A DNA stretch of 64,000 bases from Paraburkholderia sediminicola (GCF_902859805.1 NZ_CADIKC010000008.1:62001-126000); one strand, 5' to 3'. Positions 18,069 to 27,253 are shown, counted from the stretch's first letter. The notes: generated by a model not told the origin, from the sequence alone. Numbers and translations are program-made.

Positions 18069-18310
18069 GTCGCTTCTCCTGATTTTTATCTGCTGTCTCC
18101 AGCTTGGGAAGTGCGCTGCGCTAAGGCGCTGCGCCCGGCGGGCTGAACCCTTGAGACACAGTTTAGGGAGAAGCAAAAACAGTTCATACGCGCAAAGTGC
18201 TGCGCTATGACCATGAACTTCGACGTTTTGACGATGCAATCAGTCGATATGTCGAAAAGTTGTCAAAACGGCGTAAAAATCTGGCCGTGGAAGCACACCA
18301 GTCACACCAG

Positions 18311-18769
18311 TCACACCATGCCGCGGTCGATCTTGCGCGCAAGAATGATCGACGTGGTGGTTCGCTCCACCCCTTCAAGGCCGCCGATCTCGTCGAGCAG
18401 ATCGTTGAGGCGGTCGGGAGAATCGGCACGCAGCCACGCGACATAGTCGAACTCGCCGCTCACCGCGCATAGCAGTTGCACCTCGGGCATCTTGCCGAGA
18501 CGTTTCTGCACGGCCGGCCCGTACTTCGGCGCGATGATGATGCCGACGTACGCCTGAATGCTGGAGTCGAGCACGTCCTGGCCGAGCCGCACGCTATAGC
18601 CGCCAATCACGTTGCTGCGCTCGAGCCTGGCAATGCGGGCGATCACGGTGGTGCGCGCCACATCCAGCTGACGCGCGAGATTGGCGACGCTCTCACGGGC
18701 GTTGGCTTGCAGCAGCGCAACGAGGTTGCGGTCGAGATCGTCGAGTTGGTCGAGGCGCGGAGGTCTCAT
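18311..18769 (-). CDS. Lrp/AsnC family transcriptional regulator
   Basis: This 152-aa protein has an N-terminal winged HTH (DLDRNLVALLQANARESVANLARQLDVARTTV) and a C-terminal RAM effector-binding domain (SIQAYVGIIIAPKYG, AVSGEFDYVAWLRADSPDRL). These regulators sense amino acids. It is transcribed toward the saccharopine dehydrogenase-like gene, 240 bp away, and probably controls it. Short direct repeats of CAGTCACAC are found just beyond its stop codon (18299-18317). Confidence 0.92.
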   Translation of the reverse strand: MRPPRLDQLDDLDRNLVALLQANARESVANLARQLDVARTTVIARIARLERSNVIGGYSVRLGQDVLDSSIQAYVGIIIAPKYGPAVQKRLGKMPEVQLLCAVSGEFDYVAWLRADSPDRLNDLLDEIGGLEGVERTTTSIILARKIDRGMV

Positions 18770-18919
18770 CGAAGGAGAAGGAAGTTGGTCGGTAGTGAAG
18801 GATTATCGCGCGTCCTGGGCATCGGGCGGCAGGCAGAGGACCCTGAACCATCGGCGACGCTACGATGAGCGGATAACAACGAACGCGAAACGGGAAACCA
18901 GGTCCGGCAAGCGTCAGGA

Positions 18920-19804
18920 TCACGCCCCGAATCGCTCGATCACGAAATCAATGAAGCTGGTGAGCTTCGGCGTGGCGCGGCGATCGCGCGAGTAAAGCAG
19001 ATGGACGGGCGCGCCCTCGGGCAGATAGTCCTCCAGCACCGACACCAGCTCGCCGCTGGCGATCTCCCTCGCAAGCAGCGCCTCCGGCTGCAACACCAGC
19101 CCGAAGCCGCGCAACGCAGCAACCTTGAGCGCCTGGCCGTTGTTCGCCCGGAACCGTCCGGCGCGCAGCTGGTTTTCGTCCGCGTCCTCGCCGCCCAGCC
19201 GCCACAACCCCTCGCGGCCCCAATGCAGAAAGCCAAGGCATTCGTGCTGCACAAGATCGGCCGGCGTGCGCGGTATGCCGGCACGCGCCAGATAGGCCGG
19301 CGAGGCGCATGCGCGCATCCGGTACGGCTTCAATGGCCGCGCGACGAAACTGGAATCAGGCAAACGGCCGATGCGCACCGACGCATCGAAGCCCTCTTCG
19401 ACGAGGTCGATCACGCGATTCGACAGATCCAGTTCGAGGCTCACATCCGGCCAGGCGCTCAGGTAATCGGTCATCGCCGGGGCAAAGACTTCGACGCCGT
19501 AGGTCAGCGGCACCGTCACTTTCAGCACCCCGCGCGGCGCGGCCGCCATGGCTTCGGCGAGTGACTCCGCCGCCTTGACGTCGGCCAGAATGCGCCGACA
19601 CTGCTCGTAATATTGCCGGCCGATTTCTGTCAGGCTCTGACGGCGTGTGGTGCGCGTCAGAAGCCGCGTCGCGAGCCGCGTTTCAAGGGAGCGGATGTGC
19701 TTGCCGACCATCGCCGACGAAATGTCAAAGCGTTCGGCGGCCGCCGTGAGACTGCCCGCCTCGACCACCGCAACGAAGATTTCCATGCTGACGAATTTGT
19801 CCAC
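18920..19804 (-). CDS. LysR family transcriptional regulator
   Basis: A 294-aa LysR protein with an N-terminal HTH (MEIFVAVVEAGSLTAAAERFDISSAMVGKHIRSLE) and a periplasmic-binding-like effector domain. It belongs to the subgroup with RLLTRTTRRQSLTEIGRQYYEQCRRIL, as in many single-gene regulators of oxidative or aromatic stress. GTG at 19804 with AGGAAAT upstream is the likely start; ATG at 19786 is an alternative. The divergent neighbour is the Spy-like gene, a candidate target. Confidence 0.92.
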   Translation of the reverse strand: MDKFVSMEIFVAVVEAGSLTAAAERFDISSAMVGKHIRSLETRLATRLLTRTTRRQSLTEIGRQYYEQCRRILADVKAAESLAEAMAAAPRGVLKVTVPLTYGVEVFAPAMTDYLSAWPDVSLELDLSNRVIDLVEEGFDASVRIGRLPDSSFVARPLKPYRMRACASPAYLARAGIPRTPADLVQHECLGFLHWGREGLWRLGGEDADENQLRAGRFRANNGQALKVAALRGFGLVLQPEALLAREIASGELVSVLEDYLPEGAPVHLLYSRDRRATPKLTSFIDFVIERFGA

Positions 19805-19991
19805 CCGCTATTTCCTGTTCGTTTCGGTTGTAAGCGTTTGTCGCACTGCAGCCGCATTGTAGGGATATCGTGATACTAATAGCGGCGACGGCGAAGTGGG
19901 CAGCCGGTCGCCTTGCGTCGCTATGCGAACGCGCGTTGGGCCGCTCGCCATGCTCGCCTTGTCATAATTCGAACAGACATCAGGAGTTTCG

Positions 19992-20489
19992 ATGAAAAAA
20001 GCACTCGTAATGCTGGCCACCGCAGTCGCCATGAGCGGCGCATTCGCACAAACTTCCGCACCGGCCTCGGCACCGATGGGCGCCCCGGCTTCGGCACCGG
20101 CCGCCAAAGCAGGCCACGAGCGCAATGTCGAAGACCGTATCGCCTACCTGCACACGCAGTTGAAGATCACGTCGGCGCAGGAATCGCAATGGAACGCGTT
20201 CGCCGATGTCATGCGCAGCAATGGCGAGACGATGGGACAGTTGTTCCAGCAGCGCAAGGCCAACACGAATCTGTCGGCGATCGACGACATGAAGCAATAC
20301 GCCACGATCGCGCAAGCGCATGCGGACGGCATGAAGAAACTGGTCGATGCATTCGATCCGCTGTACAGCAGCTTCTCGCCTGAGCAGAAGAAACTGGCCG
20401 ACGTGACGTTCCATCAGGGCGGCCCTGAAGGCGGCCATCGTCACCAAGGCAAGGGCGGTGCCAAGAAGGCGCCGGCTGCTGCCGAGTGA
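19992..20489 (+). CDS. Periplasmic LTXXQ-motif (Spy/CpxP-like) protein
   Basis: This 165-aa exported protein starts with a signal peptide (KKALVMLATAVAMSGAFAQ). An Ala/Ser/Pro-rich linker follows, then the helical LTXXQ-type domain: HTQLKITSAQESQWNAFADVM and YSSFSPEQKKLADVTFHQ show the two repeated L-x-x-x-Q-type sites. The tail is basic and Gly/His-rich (HRHQGKGGAKKAP). Spy and CpxP are envelope-stress chaperones, and a comparable role is inferred. AGGAG precedes the ATG. It is divergent from a LysR gene. Confidence 0.85.
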   Translation: MKKALVMLATAVAMSGAFAQTSAPASAPMGAPASAPAAKAGHERNVEDRIAYLHTQLKITSAQESQWNAFADVMRSNGETMGQLFQQRKANTNLSAIDDMKQYATIAQAHADGMKKLVDAFDPLYSSFSPEQKKLADVTFHQGGPEGGHRHQGKGGAKKAPAAAE

Positions 20490-20653
20490 TGCGACGCTGA
20501 AGCCGTAAGAGATTAGTTACGCGGTTGAGGGCGCGCGGCGCGGGTTTCTGCGCTGCGCGCGCGGTTCTTTTCGTCGCCTTCGCCGCCTCCGCGGCCAATG
20601 GCAAAAGAAACCGATCTTCAAATGCATCTGGCATGATTGCGAGTATGCAGCGT

Positions 20654-20670
20654 CGGGACGCAAAGTCCCG
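20654..20670 (+). promoter_or_regulatory. Leader hairpin CGGGAC-GCAAA-GTCCCG
   Basis: A 6-bp stem with a GCAAA loop lies 36 bp before the start of the PGDYG-type gene. The right half (GGGACGCAAAG..CCGGCC) resembles the second strand of c-di-GMP-I riboswitches, but the first-strand GGCAAACC element is missing. Confidence 0.3.
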
Positions 20671-20705
20671 GCCAGGCTGCCCATATTTCCACACCCACTC
20701 GCTTC

Positions 20706-21143
20706 ATGACCGAACTCAAAAATCTCGATCTGAGTCAAGATGCCGACGCCCAACGCGTCGTCAAAAACGAAACCGTGCGCGTTGAATTCGCGGCTGCCGA
20801 AGGCGAACTGATGAGCCTGGAAGGCCCGAACCGCTATGCCCGCGGTGACGCGCTGATCACCGGCTCGACCGGCGACCGCTGGGTCGTCTCGCGTGAACGT
20901 TTCGATGCCAAATACCTGCCGGAAGACACCGCCCTCGCTCACGGCGAACCGGGCGCATACCGTAACCGTCCCGCCGTCGTGCTGGCCAAGCAGATGAATG
21001 AAGCGTTTTCATTGGCCCGCTCGGCGCGTGGCGGCGACGTGCTGCACGGCGCAGCCGGCGACTGGATCATGCAATACGCCCCCGGCGACTACGGCGTGGT
21101 GCAGGCTACCCGCTTCGCGAAGGTTTACCGGCTCGCGGATTGA
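20706..21143 (+). CDS. PGDYG-domain-type hypothetical protein (145 aa)
   Basis: A soluble protein ending with QYAPGDYGVVQATRFAKVYRLAD, the motif that names the small PGDYG family. It also has VEFAAAEGELMSLEGPNRYARGDALITGSTGDRWVVSRERFDAKY, which looks like a repeated small beta-barrel unit: both halves contain GD.L/GDWI followed by a conserved basic turn. Family members have no known activity. The ATG at 20706 is chosen because the coding pattern begins there; no strong ribosome site is visible. It is separate from its neighbours. Confidence 0.8.
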   Translation: MTELKNLDLSQDADAQRVVKNETVRVEFAAAEGELMSLEGPNRYARGDALITGSTGDRWVVSRERFDAKYLPEDTALAHGEPGAYRNRPAVVLAKQMNEAFSLARSARGGDVLHGAAGDWIMQYAPGDYGVVQATRFAKVYRLAD

Positions 21144-21279
21144 GTCACAACCGGCTGAGTCACAGCCGGCTGGCCCACTGCCGGTGAGTCATGGCCGGCC
21201 GGTCGCGGCAAGCCCAGCGGCACTCGGAGCCGCCTTCAACCCAATGTCCCCATGGCCCGGAGATCTCGAGTCAATCGCT

Positions 21280-21648
21280 TCAGGCAAACTCGTCGCCGAG
21301 ATCCACCGTCACGTCGCGCGGCACCGCCTCGCCGTTCGCGTACTGTTCTTCAAGCGAGCCGATACTCGCTTCGACATATGCCCGCAGCACCGCGAAACTC
21401 CGGCCTCGCAGCCGCGCCGGCAACGCACGATAACGCGCCAACGCCGTCGGCGCGATCACCACGGTCATCACGATACGGCGCGCGGTCGCACCGAAACGCA
21501 TGGCAACCCAGTGAATCGCCAACGTCGGCGTGCCGTCTTCTCCCGCGCGCTGGATGAACTGCGTCTGCTCGGGAAACAGATCGCTGATGACGCGCGCCAA
21601 TTCCTCGAACTCCGGATTCGCGCAGTCGTATTGGTAAGCTTCTTCCAT
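21280..21648 (-). CDS. DUF3022-like hypothetical protein (122 aa)
   Basis: This 122-aa soluble protein resembles the small DUF3022 family that I remember as Burkholderia-restricted. It has an N-terminal helix (YDCANPEFEELARVISDLFPEQ), a beta hairpin with FGATARRIVMTVVIAPTALARYRALP and an acidic end (RDVTVDLGDEFA). A TTG start at 21699 would extend it by 17 residues. ATG at 21648 is preferred because the upstream residues look non-conserved, but neither has a clear ribosome site. Function unknown. Confidence 0.7.
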   Translation of the reverse strand: MEEAYQYDCANPEFEELARVISDLFPEQTQFIQRAGEDGTPTLAIHWVAMRFGATARRIVMTVVIAPTALARYRALPARLRGRSFAVLRAYVEASIGSLEEQYANGEAVPRDVTVDLGDEFA

Positions 21649-21748
21649 GAAGTGTGCCGAAAGGATGAGCCTGAACGGCGTACCGCAAGGGTACGCCAAA
21701 AGTTACTGAATCACGGGTGGCTGGTGTAACAGGCGATTCACACGCGGC

Positions 21749-22558
21749 TCACGCGGCAAGCGCCGGGCGACGGAACGCTCTGAACAACAGGCCCGCGACG
21801 ATCACCGCTCCCACCGCATATACACCGTCCACGGCAGCGAGCGGCACGAGCTGCGCCTGGAACAACGCAGCCGGCACGTCGACCAGCGCATGCAACACAA
21901 TCGCGAGCGGCAGGATTCCACGCCAGCCCGCGCGCAGCCCACGCCACATCAACACTGACAGGCCGATCTGGAACACCAGCGCGGCCACCCGTTCGAGCGC
22001 GAAAATACCGGCCGTCTGCGGCGTCAGGCTGGCGAGGATCAGGTGGATGCGCATCACCGAATCGGTCGGCAGATTGCTCAGATAGCCATCCAGTTCGCCG
22101 CGGTTTTCGAAGATGGCGAACAGGATCCATTGAATCTGCACCAGCACGCCGACCAGCCACGCTTCAGCGCCGCCATGGCCGAGGCCATAGGTCAGCGCCG
22201 TGCCGTCGCCCGTGCTTGCAGCAGACGCGGACTTCGCCGCCGCCCGCTTGAGCAGCAGCCGCATGCCGATGAACCGCCCCACTTCCTCGCAGACACCCGC
22301 CGCCAGCGCGCCATACACCACGAAGGCCAGCGGATTGGACAGAAAGGTGGCGGTCGCTTCGTTCCGATGCAACACGTAGTCGTTCAGCGCGCGCTCGATC
22401 ACCATCGCGAACAGCGCGAACACGGCGATGCCGGTGATCGCATCGCGGGGGTTCAGCGCGAGCGGCCGGCGCGTACGGCGGTAGATCAGGAACGGTAGAG
22501 CGGCGATGAACAGCGTCGCGACGGCGAGGCTCGAGAGGGTAAGCGGTGCAACAACCAT
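21749..22558 (-). CDS. YhfC family intramembrane glutamic/metallo-protease-like protein
   Basis: This 269-aa polytopic inner-membrane protein has about 7 hydrophobic segments. It carries the Abi/CPBP-related pattern: AAGVCEEVGRFIGMRLL (adjacent Glu pair), then YGLGHGGAEAWLVG and a C-terminal AIVLHALVDVPAALF segment with His. These paired Glu/His motifs are those of YhfC (DUF2324) putative intramembrane peptidases. The substrate is unknown. AAGGAAA precedes the ATG. It is transcribed independently of its neighbours. Confidence 0.8.
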   Translation of the reverse strand: MVVAPLTLSSLAVATLFIAALPFLIYRRTRRPLALNPRDAITGIAVFALFAMVIERALNDYVLHRNEATATFLSNPLAFVVYGALAAGVCEEVGRFIGMRLLLKRAAAKSASAASTGDGTALTYGLGHGGAEAWLVGVLVQIQWILFAIFENRGELDGYLSNLPTDSVMRIHLILASLTPQTAGIFALERVAALVFQIGLSVLMWRGLRAGWRGILPLAIVLHALVDVPAALFQAQLVPLAAVDGVYAVGAVIVAGLLFRAFRRPALAA

Positions 22559-22629
22559 GAGTTTCCTTGCGAAGACCGGCGTGCACCCGCTGCACGCCGC
22601 AGCCCGAATGATCGCAGATCAGCGCGAAG

Positions 22630-23763
22630 TCAGCGCAAAGTTGAGGCGCGGACGATCAATTCGCCTGGCAGGAGGCAGTCGCGCGCAGTGGTCTGAACCC
22701 CTTCGATGCGCTCATGGAGGAACTCGACCGCGCGATAGCCGATCTCGTAGGTCGGCTGGCGAATCGCGGTGATACCGGTCAATTCGGCCCATTCGGGATC
22801 GTCGATCGACAGCAGCGCGACACGCGCCTGCCAATCCGCGCCATAGCGCGCTTTCAGATGCAGCGCGAGACACAGTGCGACGGGCGCGTTGGCCGCGAAC
22901 AAGGCGATGCGGCCGCCTTTGCCGCCGGTGCGAACTGTGACGCTGCTTGTCGCGTTACCTGTCGCGTTACCCGTCACGCTGGCCACGGCGTCGCCAGGGC
23001 CGTCGGCCGCGTCGATTGCGCGGTCCAATTCGGCAAGGGCGCGCTCGACGGCTACCGGCTCCGCAAGATTGAGCACCAGCGTATGCCCGCGTGCGTCGCT
23101 ACTAGTCCCACCCGCGCCGCTCATCACCTCGCGAAACGCCGCCTCGCGCAGTTGCCGCGAACTGACTTGCTCGAAGGGTTGCACGACAAACCAGATATCG
23201 TCGAAACCGTTGTCGAGCAGATGCCGCGTGCCGAGCTCGGCAGCCGCCCGGTTGTCCAACCCGACCATGTCGGCGACGAGGCCATCCACCGAACGGTCGA
23301 CCAGCACCGCCGGAATCCCGCCGCCGCCCACCGGCCGCAGGGTTTCCTCGCGCACGCCGAGTGCGTTCACGATCACGCCTTCCACGCGATACGTGGTCAG
23401 CAGTTGCAGATAGCGCCGCTCCATTTCGACTTCGTTGGCTGCGTGGCAGATCAGCGGCATCAGCCCGAGCGCATGGCAAGCGGCTTCCACGCCTTGCAGC
23501 ACTTCGACGGAATACGGGTTCGTCAGATCGGCGAGCAGCATGCCGATCAGGCGATTGCGACCACGCTTGAGGCCGCGCGCCATCTGGTTCGGCTGATAGT
23601 TGAGACGCTCGATGGCCGCCTCGATGCGCGCACGCAATTCCGGTGACAGCACGCTCATCTCGCCGTTCAGGTAGCGCGAAATGCTGGTCTTGCCCGTGCC
23701 GGCTTCGCGCGCGACGTCGGTAATCGTCGCGCGGCGCGGGGCGGCAAGCGGCGTCGTGCTCAT
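22630..23763 (-). CDS. ptxS: LacI family repressor of the ketogluconate operon (PtxS-like)
   Basis: This 377-aa regulator has an N-terminal LacI HTH (ATITDVAREAGTGKTSISRYLNGE) and hinge (YQPNQMARGLKRGRNRLIG), then an effector domain. A Gly/Thr/Val-rich insertion near residue 260 contains repeats of the GNATGN/VTGN type. It is the last gene of kguE-kguK-kguT-kguD-ptxS, with its ATG overlapping the kguD stop (ATGA). Pseudomonas PtxS responds to 2-ketogluconate and binds a palindrome with an AACCGGTT core; a matching palindrome lies before kguE at 28258. The identity follows mainly from this context. Confidence 0.87.
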   Translation of the reverse strand: MSTTPLAAPRRATITDVAREAGTGKTSISRYLNGEMSVLSPELRARIEAAIERLNYQPNQMARGLKRGRNRLIGMLLADLTNPYSVEVLQGVEAACHALGLMPLICHAANEVEMERRYLQLLTTYRVEGVIVNALGVREETLRPVGGGGIPAVLVDRSVDGLVADMVGLDNRAAAELGTRHLLDNGFDDIWFVVQPFEQVSSRQLREAAFREVMSGAGGTSSDARGHTLVLNLAEPVAVERALAELDRAIDAADGPGDAVASVTGNATGNATSSVTVRTGGKGGRIALFAANAPVALCLALHLKARYGADWQARVALLSIDDPEWAELTGITAIRQPTYEIGYRAVEFLHERIEGVQTTARDCLLPGELIVRASTLR

Positions 23764-24725
23764 TTCTTCAACACTTCGCGGTTGACGATATTGGTCGCGA
23801 GCGTCCCGTCGAGCGCGGCGACGAGGTTTTCCGCCGCGTTAAGCGCCATCGCATGGCGGGTCTCGTGCGTCGCCGAACCGATGTGCGGCAGCGCGACCAC
23901 GTTCGCCAATTTCAGCAGCGGCGAATCGGCCGGCAGCGGTTCGGTCTCGAACACGTCCAGACCCGCGCCGTGAATCGTGCCGTTCTGCAGCGCTTCGATC
24001 AGCGCCTTTTCATCGACCGTGGCGCCGCGCGATGCGTTGATCAGAATCGCGCTCTTCTTCATGGACTTGAATTCGGCCGCGCCGATCATGTGCTTCGTCT
24101 CAGGCGTGAGCGGCACTTGCAGGCAGACGAAGTCGGCGGTGGCGAGCAACTCCGCCAACTCGACGCGGCGCGCGCCGTAAGCCTGTTCCGCCTGCGCGTT
24201 CGCGCTGCGATTCGTGTAGAGCACCTTCATGTTGAAGCCCAGCGCCGCGCGCCGCGCAACCGCGCCGCCGATTCGCCCCAGTCCGACGATCCCAAGCGTC
24301 TTGCCCTGCACGTCGACACCGAAATGCGTGGGTCCGATGCTTTGCTTCCACTCGCCCGCCTTCACCCAGTCCGCGAGCTCGACCACGCGCCGCGCCGACG
24401 CGAGAATCAGCGAGAACACCGTATCCGCCGTGGATTCGGTCAGCACGTCCGGCGTGTGCGCGAGCACGATGCCGCGGCGCGTGAGGTCGGCAACATCGAA
24501 CTGGTCGAAGCCCACCGAGATGGTCGACAACGCCTTCAGCCGGCTTGCGCCTTCGAGCATCGCCGGCGTGATTTTCACGCTCGAACCAATGCCGCCGTCC
24601 GCGTCCTTCAAGGCGGCGACGAACGTGTCATGCTGTGCCGGATCGACCTGCACGACTTCCGCATGCTGCTGCAGATACGCGAGCACGTCCTCGGGCAGCG
24701 ACTTCCAGGCGACGATCTTCTTCAT
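23760..24725 (-). CDS. kguD: 2-hydroxyacid dehydrogenase, 2-ketogluconate-6-phosphate reductase type
   Basis: This 321-aa D-2-hydroxyacid dehydrogenase has a Rossmann motif GIVGLGRIGGAVARRA (~150) and the catalytic residues: Arg in NASRGATVDEKALI, Glu in DVFETEPLP and His in LPHIGSATHETR. GhrB-like enzymes reduce 2-ketogluconate or its 6-phosphate using NADPH. In this operon it would reduce 2-keto-6-phosphogluconate to 6-phosphogluconate, feeding the Entner-Doudoroff or pentose phosphate routes. It lies 4 bp from the transporter and overlaps ptxS. Confidence 0.88.
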   Translation of the reverse strand: MKKIVAWKSLPEDVLAYLQQHAEVVQVDPAQHDTFVAALKDADGGIGSSVKITPAMLEGASRLKALSTISVGFDQFDVADLTRRGIVLAHTPDVLTESTADTVFSLILASARRVVELADWVKAGEWKQSIGPTHFGVDVQGKTLGIVGLGRIGGAVARRAALGFNMKVLYTNRSANAQAEQAYGARRVELAELLATADFVCLQVPLTPETKHMIGAAEFKSMKKSAILINASRGATVDEKALIEALQNGTIHGAGLDVFETEPLPADSPLLKLANVVALPHIGSATHETRHAMALNAAENLVAALDGTLATNIVNREVLKK

Positions 24726-24729
24726 CAGC

Positions 24730-26025
24730 TTATTTTCCTTGCAACGGTGTAGCGAGCGTGGCGCCCTTGGTTTGCGGCTGCGCTTGTGTCTGCGGCTTGA
24801 CGATCAACGTCAGGATCACCGCGGCGATCAGGGCCACGCTCATGAACGCATAGGATGCCGCAGGCGTTCCGGTCGCGCCGTTCAGATAGCCGACCACGTA
24901 CGAACCGACGAACGAGCCGAGCGCGCCCATGCTATTGATCAGCGCCATGGCGCCGCCCGCGACGTTCTTCGGCAGCAGCTCCGGCACGATCGCGAAGAAC
25001 GGCCCATACGGCGCATACATTGCGCCGCCGGCGATCACCAGCAACGCGTACGACAACCAGAAGTGCGTGGAGCCAAGCGCATACGACGCCGCGAACGCGA
25101 TCGCGCCGACCAGCAGGAACGGCCACACGAACACTTTGCGGCGGTTGAGTTTATCCGATGCCCACGAAGCCGCAAGCATGGCGATCGTTGCGGCCAGATA
25201 CGGCAGCGCCGAGAGCCAGCCGGTTTCGACCATGCCGAGCGTCGAACCGTTCTTCAGGATCGACGGCAGCCACAGCACGAAACCATACACGCCGATGCTC
25301 CAGCAGAAATATTGCGCGCACAGCTTGATCACGGCGGGCGTACGGAACGCTTCGCTGTAATTGCGCATCGGTTTGATTGCAGCCTGTTCGGCGCGCAAGG
25401 TTTCGGCGAGGTCGTCCTTCTGTTGCTGCGTGAGCCACGACACCTGCTGCGGCTTGTCCTGCACGATGAACCACCAGCACACGGCCCAGAGAATCGCGGG
25501 TGCGCCTTCGGCGATGAACATGTGACGCCAGCCGAACGAATGCACCAGATAGCCGGAGACCACCGACATCCACAGCACCGTCACCGGATTGCCGAGAATC
25601 AGGAAGGTGTTGGCCCGCGAACGCTCGCTCTTCGTGAACCAGTTGCTGATGAAAATCAGCATTGCCGGCATCACTGCGGCCTCGACCACGCCGAGCACGA
25701 AGCGGATCACGATCAGCGAGGGAATATTGCTGACCATGCCGGTCAGCGCCGCGCAACCGCCCCACAGAATCAGGCTCCAGAACACGAGCTTTTTCACGCT
25801 GCGGCGTTCCGCGTAAATCGCGCCGGGAATCTGGAAGAAGAAATAACCGAGGAAGAACAACGCGCCGATCAGCGACGACAAGCCCTTACTGATGCCGAGA
25901 TCCTGGTTGATGCCGGCGGCCGATGCGAAACCGAAGTTCGCGCGATCGAGATAAGCGAGGCTGTACGTGATGAATACGATCGGCATGATCGTCCACCAAC
26001 GGCGAATCGCAAGCGATGAGGTCAT
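24730..26025 (-). CDS. kguT: MFS 2-ketogluconate transporter (anion:cation symporter type)
   Basis: This 431-aa inner-membrane transporter of 12 segments belongs to the anion:cation symporter (ACS) branch. Evidence is the N-terminal FITYSLAYLDRANFGFASAAG signature, FFQIPGAIYAERRSVKKLVF in loop 2-3, and TKSERSRANTFLILGNPVTVL. In Pseudomonas the kguT homologue imports 2-ketogluconate, and the kgu gene order supports that substrate here. AAAGGAG lies 6 nt before the ATG. A 244-bp gap with two structured repeats separates it from kguK. Confidence 0.87.
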   Translation of the reverse strand: MTSSLAIRRWWTIMPIVFITYSLAYLDRANFGFASAAGINQDLGISKGLSSLIGALFFLGYFFFQIPGAIYAERRSVKKLVFWSLILWGGCAALTGMVSNIPSLIVIRFVLGVVEAAVMPAMLIFISNWFTKSERSRANTFLILGNPVTVLWMSVVSGYLVHSFGWRHMFIAEGAPAILWAVCWWFIVQDKPQQVSWLTQQQKDDLAETLRAEQAAIKPMRNYSEAFRTPAVIKLCAQYFCWSIGVYGFVLWLPSILKNGSTLGMVETGWLSALPYLAATIAMLAASWASDKLNRRKVFVWPFLLVGAIAFAASYALGSTHFWLSYALLVIAGGAMYAPYGPFFAIVPELLPKNVAGGAMALINSMGALGSFVGSYVVGYLNGATGTPAASYAFMSVALIAAVILTLIVKPQTQAQPQTKGATLATPLQGK

Positions 26026-26041
26026 GGAAGTCTCCTTTGTC

Positions 26042-26124
26042 GACCGGAGTTAGTGCAAAGCTCTTACTCCGGTCCCATGCAGTTGCGGTCGACCAGAGTT
26101 GGCGCTTTGACGCTTACTCCGATC
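26042..26124 (-). repeat. Two tandem hairpin repeats between kguK and kguT
   Basis: Two units 49 bp apart (about 26040-26082 and 26089-26132) each form a hairpin. GACCGGAGT pairs with ACTCCGGTC at 26042-26074, and GACCAGAGT with ACTCCGATC at 26091-26124, where the changes keep pairing as G-U wobbles on the minus-strand RNA. Each is followed by CCCATGCA. They lie in the leader of kguT within the operon. Confidence 0.7.
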
Positions 26125-26269
26125 CCATGCAAGAAAGTTGCTAACGGCTTCCCGAAGCAATGATGGATGGTCATGGGGCGCTGTTCGGGCGCTCTTGCTG
26201 TTATCGAGCCAGCGAATACCGAATGTGATTGAGTGCGCCGAATGCGGCTCGGCGCCGGCTCATCCACAC

Positions 26270-27253
26270 TCAAGCCGCGGTGGCGATGTGCGGCACATCG
26301 GCGCGTTCGAGCGCGTCGAGTTCGGCACGGCTCGGCAGGCCTTCCGAATCGCCGATCACCTGAATCGCCAGGGCGCCGATGCGGTTGCCGCGCGCGACCG
26401 CTTGCGGCAGTGTCTTGCCTTCGAGCAACGCGCTGACCACGCCGACGGCGAAACCATCTCCCGCACCCACCGTGTCCACTACCTTCGCGACCGGCTGACC
26501 GGCGATCACGGCGGCATCGTCGGCGGTGCGGAAGTACGCGCCTTCTGCGCCGAGCTTGATGATCACGCCACGCGCGCCTCGATCCAGATAAAACTTTGCG
26601 ATGTCGTCTGGCTGCGTGTAACCCGTCAGAATCTCGCCTTCGCCGATGCCGGGCAGCACCCAGTCAGCCAGTGCGGCGAGCGCATTCAAGCCTTCGACCA
26701 TCGCGGCGCGCGAGGGCCACAGCGTCGGGCGCAGATTCGGGTCGAACGAGATCGTCTTGCCTGCGGCACGCATTTCACGCGCCAGATGGAATGCGAGTTC
26801 GCACGAGCTGGCTGAGATGGCCGGCGCCACGCCCGTCAGATGCAAGTGGCGCGCGGGCAGCACGTAATCGGCCACGTAGTCAGCCAGCGACAGATGGCTC
26901 GCCGCCGACCCTTTGCGGAAGTACTCGATGGCCGGGTCGCTGCCGTCGTCATTCTTCGACTTCAGCTGGAAACCGGTCGGGTAGCGCTCGTCGGTCGTCA
27001 CGCAGCGCTGGTCGATGCCTTCTTTTGTCAGCGTGTCGCGCACGTACTGGCCGAACGAATCGTTGCCGACGCGGCTCATCCAGCCCACCTTGAACCCCAA
27101 TCGCGACAGACCGATCGCCACATTCAGATCGGCGCCCGCGACGCGCTTGGTGAATTGCCCGACACCTGCAAGTGCCCCGGTTTCGGCGGCCACGAACATG
27201 GCCATCGCTTCGCCGTAGGTGATGACATCGAGTGCTGTGTTTGTGTTGCTCAT
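26270..27253 (-). CDS. kguK: PfkB family carbohydrate kinase, 2-ketogluconokinase type
   Basis: This 327-aa sugar kinase of the PfkB/ribokinase family begins with a GEAMAMFVA motif as in KdgK-like kinases. It ends with the catalytic signature DTVGAGDGFAVGVVSALLEG (around residue 255), where Asp is the catalytic base and GAGD forms the anion hole. It would phosphorylate 2-ketogluconate at C6; 2-keto-3-deoxygluconate kinase is the alternative. AGGAG precedes the ATG. It is the second gene of the kgu operon. Confidence 0.87.
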   Translation of the reverse strand: MSNTNTALDVITYGEAMAMFVAAETGALAGVGQFTKRVAGADLNVAIGLSRLGFKVGWMSRVGNDSFGQYVRDTLTKEGIDQRCVTTDERYPTGFQLKSKNDDGSDPAIEYFRKGSAASHLSLADYVADYVLPARHLHLTGVAPAISASSCELAFHLAREMRAAGKTISFDPNLRPTLWPSRAAMVEGLNALAALADWVLPGIGEGEILTGYTQPDDIAKFYLDRGARGVIIKLGAEGAYFRTADDAAVIAGQPVAKVVDTVGAGDGFAVGVVSALLEGKTLPQAVARGNRIGALAIQVIGDSEGLPSRAELDALERADVPHIATAA

